In this document: in pieces, positions 5,837 through 6,719 of the stretch
How the letters are laid out: every line of letters begins with the position of its first letter
Numbering within the stretch: position 1 is the stretch's first letter
Source: Porphyromonadaceae bacterium
GTDB taxonomy: Bacteria > Bacteroidota > Bacteroidia > Bacteroidales > Tannerellaceae
Length of the DNA: 6,719 nt
Reading direction: 5' to 3'
Assembly: GCA_003517945.1 (NCBI GenBank)
Contig: DOZP01000239.1
Location: 3,842 to 10,560 of the forward strand
Position numbers and translations under genes: made by a program
Notes under the pieces: model-generated
Told to the model about the DNA's origin: nothing
Seen by the model: only the letters and a program-made list of their open reading frames with translations
Database searches by the model: none

Positions 5837-6719
5837 CAATCCTGTCTACGACAACGGCAATCGCGCCGTCTCCCGTCACATTACAAGCCGTACCGAAACT
5901 ATCCATCGCAATGTAGAGAGCGATCATCAAGGCCTGTAATGTTTCGCTGAATCCCAACATACTTCCGAGTAATCCCAAAGCAGCCATAATGGCTCCGCCG
6001 GGAACACCGGGAGCGGCTACCATAGTTATGCCAAGCATCAGGATAAAACCGCCGAACTGAGATAAAGAAACAGGTTCGCCGGCCATCAGCATAATAGCCA
6101 TCGCACAGGCGACAATTTTCATCGTACTGCCGGACAAATGAATCGTTGCACAAAGCGGAACGGTAAACACGGCAATATTTTCACGCACGCCGTTTTTCAA
6201 TGTCTGCCTCAGCGTGACAGGTATTGTAGCAGCAGAAGATTGCGTACCCAAAGCCGTCAGATAGGCCGGTAGCATATTTTTCAACAAACCAAACGGATTT
6301 TTCTTTCCAATCGTTCCTGCAACCGCAAACTGGATAAGCAACAATACAACATGCAAGACAAAAATAAACAGGATGACTTTCAGAAACATGAATATAATCG
6401 TCGCAACCTGTCCGCTCACCGTGATATTCAGAAAAATACCGAATATATGAAGCGGTAATAAAGGTACAATCACCGATTCTATCAGTTTCATAATGATATC
6501 CCGGAAATCCGTAAAAGCAGCCTGCAGCGTGTTTCCTTTGATCGAGGATAAGCCGAGACCCGTTACAAAGGCCAGTAATAATGAAGTCATAATATCCATT
6601 AACGGCGGCATTTCAATCGTAAAATACGGCGTTAACATCATGTCTTCCGGATTTTCCATCGCGGCAATCCCCATATCTTCCGTCAGGATATGCGGAAGAA
6701 CAGCCGTTCCGGAAAAATA
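5829..6719 (-). CDS. Dicarboxylate/amino acid:cation symporter (SDF/DAACS family), C-terminal part
   Basis: The reading frame stays open to the right edge, so the N-terminus is missing. The visible 296 residues are about 70% of a usual 400-430-residue protein. It is an inner-membrane, cation-driven uptake carrier of the GltPh/GltP fold. In order one sees the TM4-TM6 hydrophobic segments (such as LMDIMTSLLLAFVTGLGLS), the HP1 loop TQSSAATIPVTLR (around 6219-6242), TM7, the HP2 loop APGVPGGAIMAAL, and TM8 with DSFGTACNVTGD (5868-5903). The protein ends shortly after TM8. Two hallmark sites differ from the glutamate/aspartate carriers. The TM7 NMDGT motif reads HLSGS (6126-6140), and the TM8 position equivalent to GltPh Arg397 is glycine. 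The conserved TM8 Asp, Asn and Asp (GltPh 394, 401 and 405) are kept. An acidic amino acid substrate is therefore doubtful. An ATG at 6674 is internal and not the real start. The gene is convergent with the susCD operon and functionally unlinked as far as I can see. Confidence 0.9.
   Translation of the reverse strand, partial: YFSGTAVLPHILTEDMGIAAMENPEDMMLTPYFTIEMPPLMDIMTSLLLAFVTGLGLSSIKGNTLQAAFTDFRDIIMKLIESVIVPLLPLHIFGIFLNITVSGQVATIIFMFLKVILFIFVLHVVLLLIQFAVAGTIGKKNPFGLLKNMLPAYLTALGTQSSAATIPVTLRQTLKNGVRENIAVFTVPLCATIHLSGSTMKIVACAMAIMLMAGEPVSLSQFGGFILMLGITMVAAPGVPGGAIMAALGLLGSMLGFSETLQALMIALYIAMDSFGTACNVTGDGAIAVVVDRIAR

Noticed and set aside
5829..6674. Treating the symporter as a complete 281-residue gene starting at the ATG at 6674
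   Set aside because: The frame continues open to the window edge and the family normally has about 110-130 more N-terminal residues, so this ATG is internal.

Overview
The window looks like chromosomal DNA from a Bacteroidales bacterium (Bacteroides, Parabacteroides or a close relative). The evidence is an adjacent SusC/SusD gene pair, a SusD lipoprotein signal followed by acidic residues, promoter sequence of the Bacteroidota TAnnTTTG type, and translation starts with A-rich upstream sequence instead of a clear Shine-Dalgarno. I cannot name the species from sequence alone.

Layout. Positions 1-402 hold no convincing gene. They contain an AT-rich regulatory region, a candidate promoter (145-173) and a leader of about 220 nt with a nested stem-loop. 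Positions 403-3654 (+) encode a complete SusC/RagA-type TonB-dependent outer-membrane transporter. Twelve bases later, 3667-5499 (+) encodes its SusD/RagB-type surface lipoprotein partner. A strong intrinsic terminator (5514-5550) closes this two-gene operon. A small reading frame (5581-5757, +) follows, encoding a 58-residue protein with a clear signal peptide; it is either a small secreted protein or the stub of a lost gene. The space between the convergent genes holds a perfect 24-bp palindrome (5772-5795) and a hairpin at the stop codon of the next gene. Positions 5829-6719 (-) encode the C-terminal part of a dicarboxylate/amino acid:cation symporter (SDF/DAACS family), whose N-terminus lies past the right edge.

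How the genes work together. SusC and SusD should form one outer-membrane import complex: SusD is the lid that captures the ligand, and SusC is the barrel energised by TonB. No glycoside hydrolase, lyase, sulfatase, peptidase or regulator is present in the window, so the ligand cannot be assigned. SusC lacks the N-terminal STN domain, so control by a trans-envelope anti-sigma/ECF-sigma pair through this protein is unlikely. The symporter is convergent and separately transcribed, and nothing shows that it shares a substrate with the SusCD pair.

Most of the window is ordinary for a Bacteroidales accessory locus. The points most worth a second look are the altered ion- and substrate-site motifs of the symporter, the small signal-peptide ORF after the terminator, and the structured leader upstream of susC. 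I see no evidence of a wholly new system.
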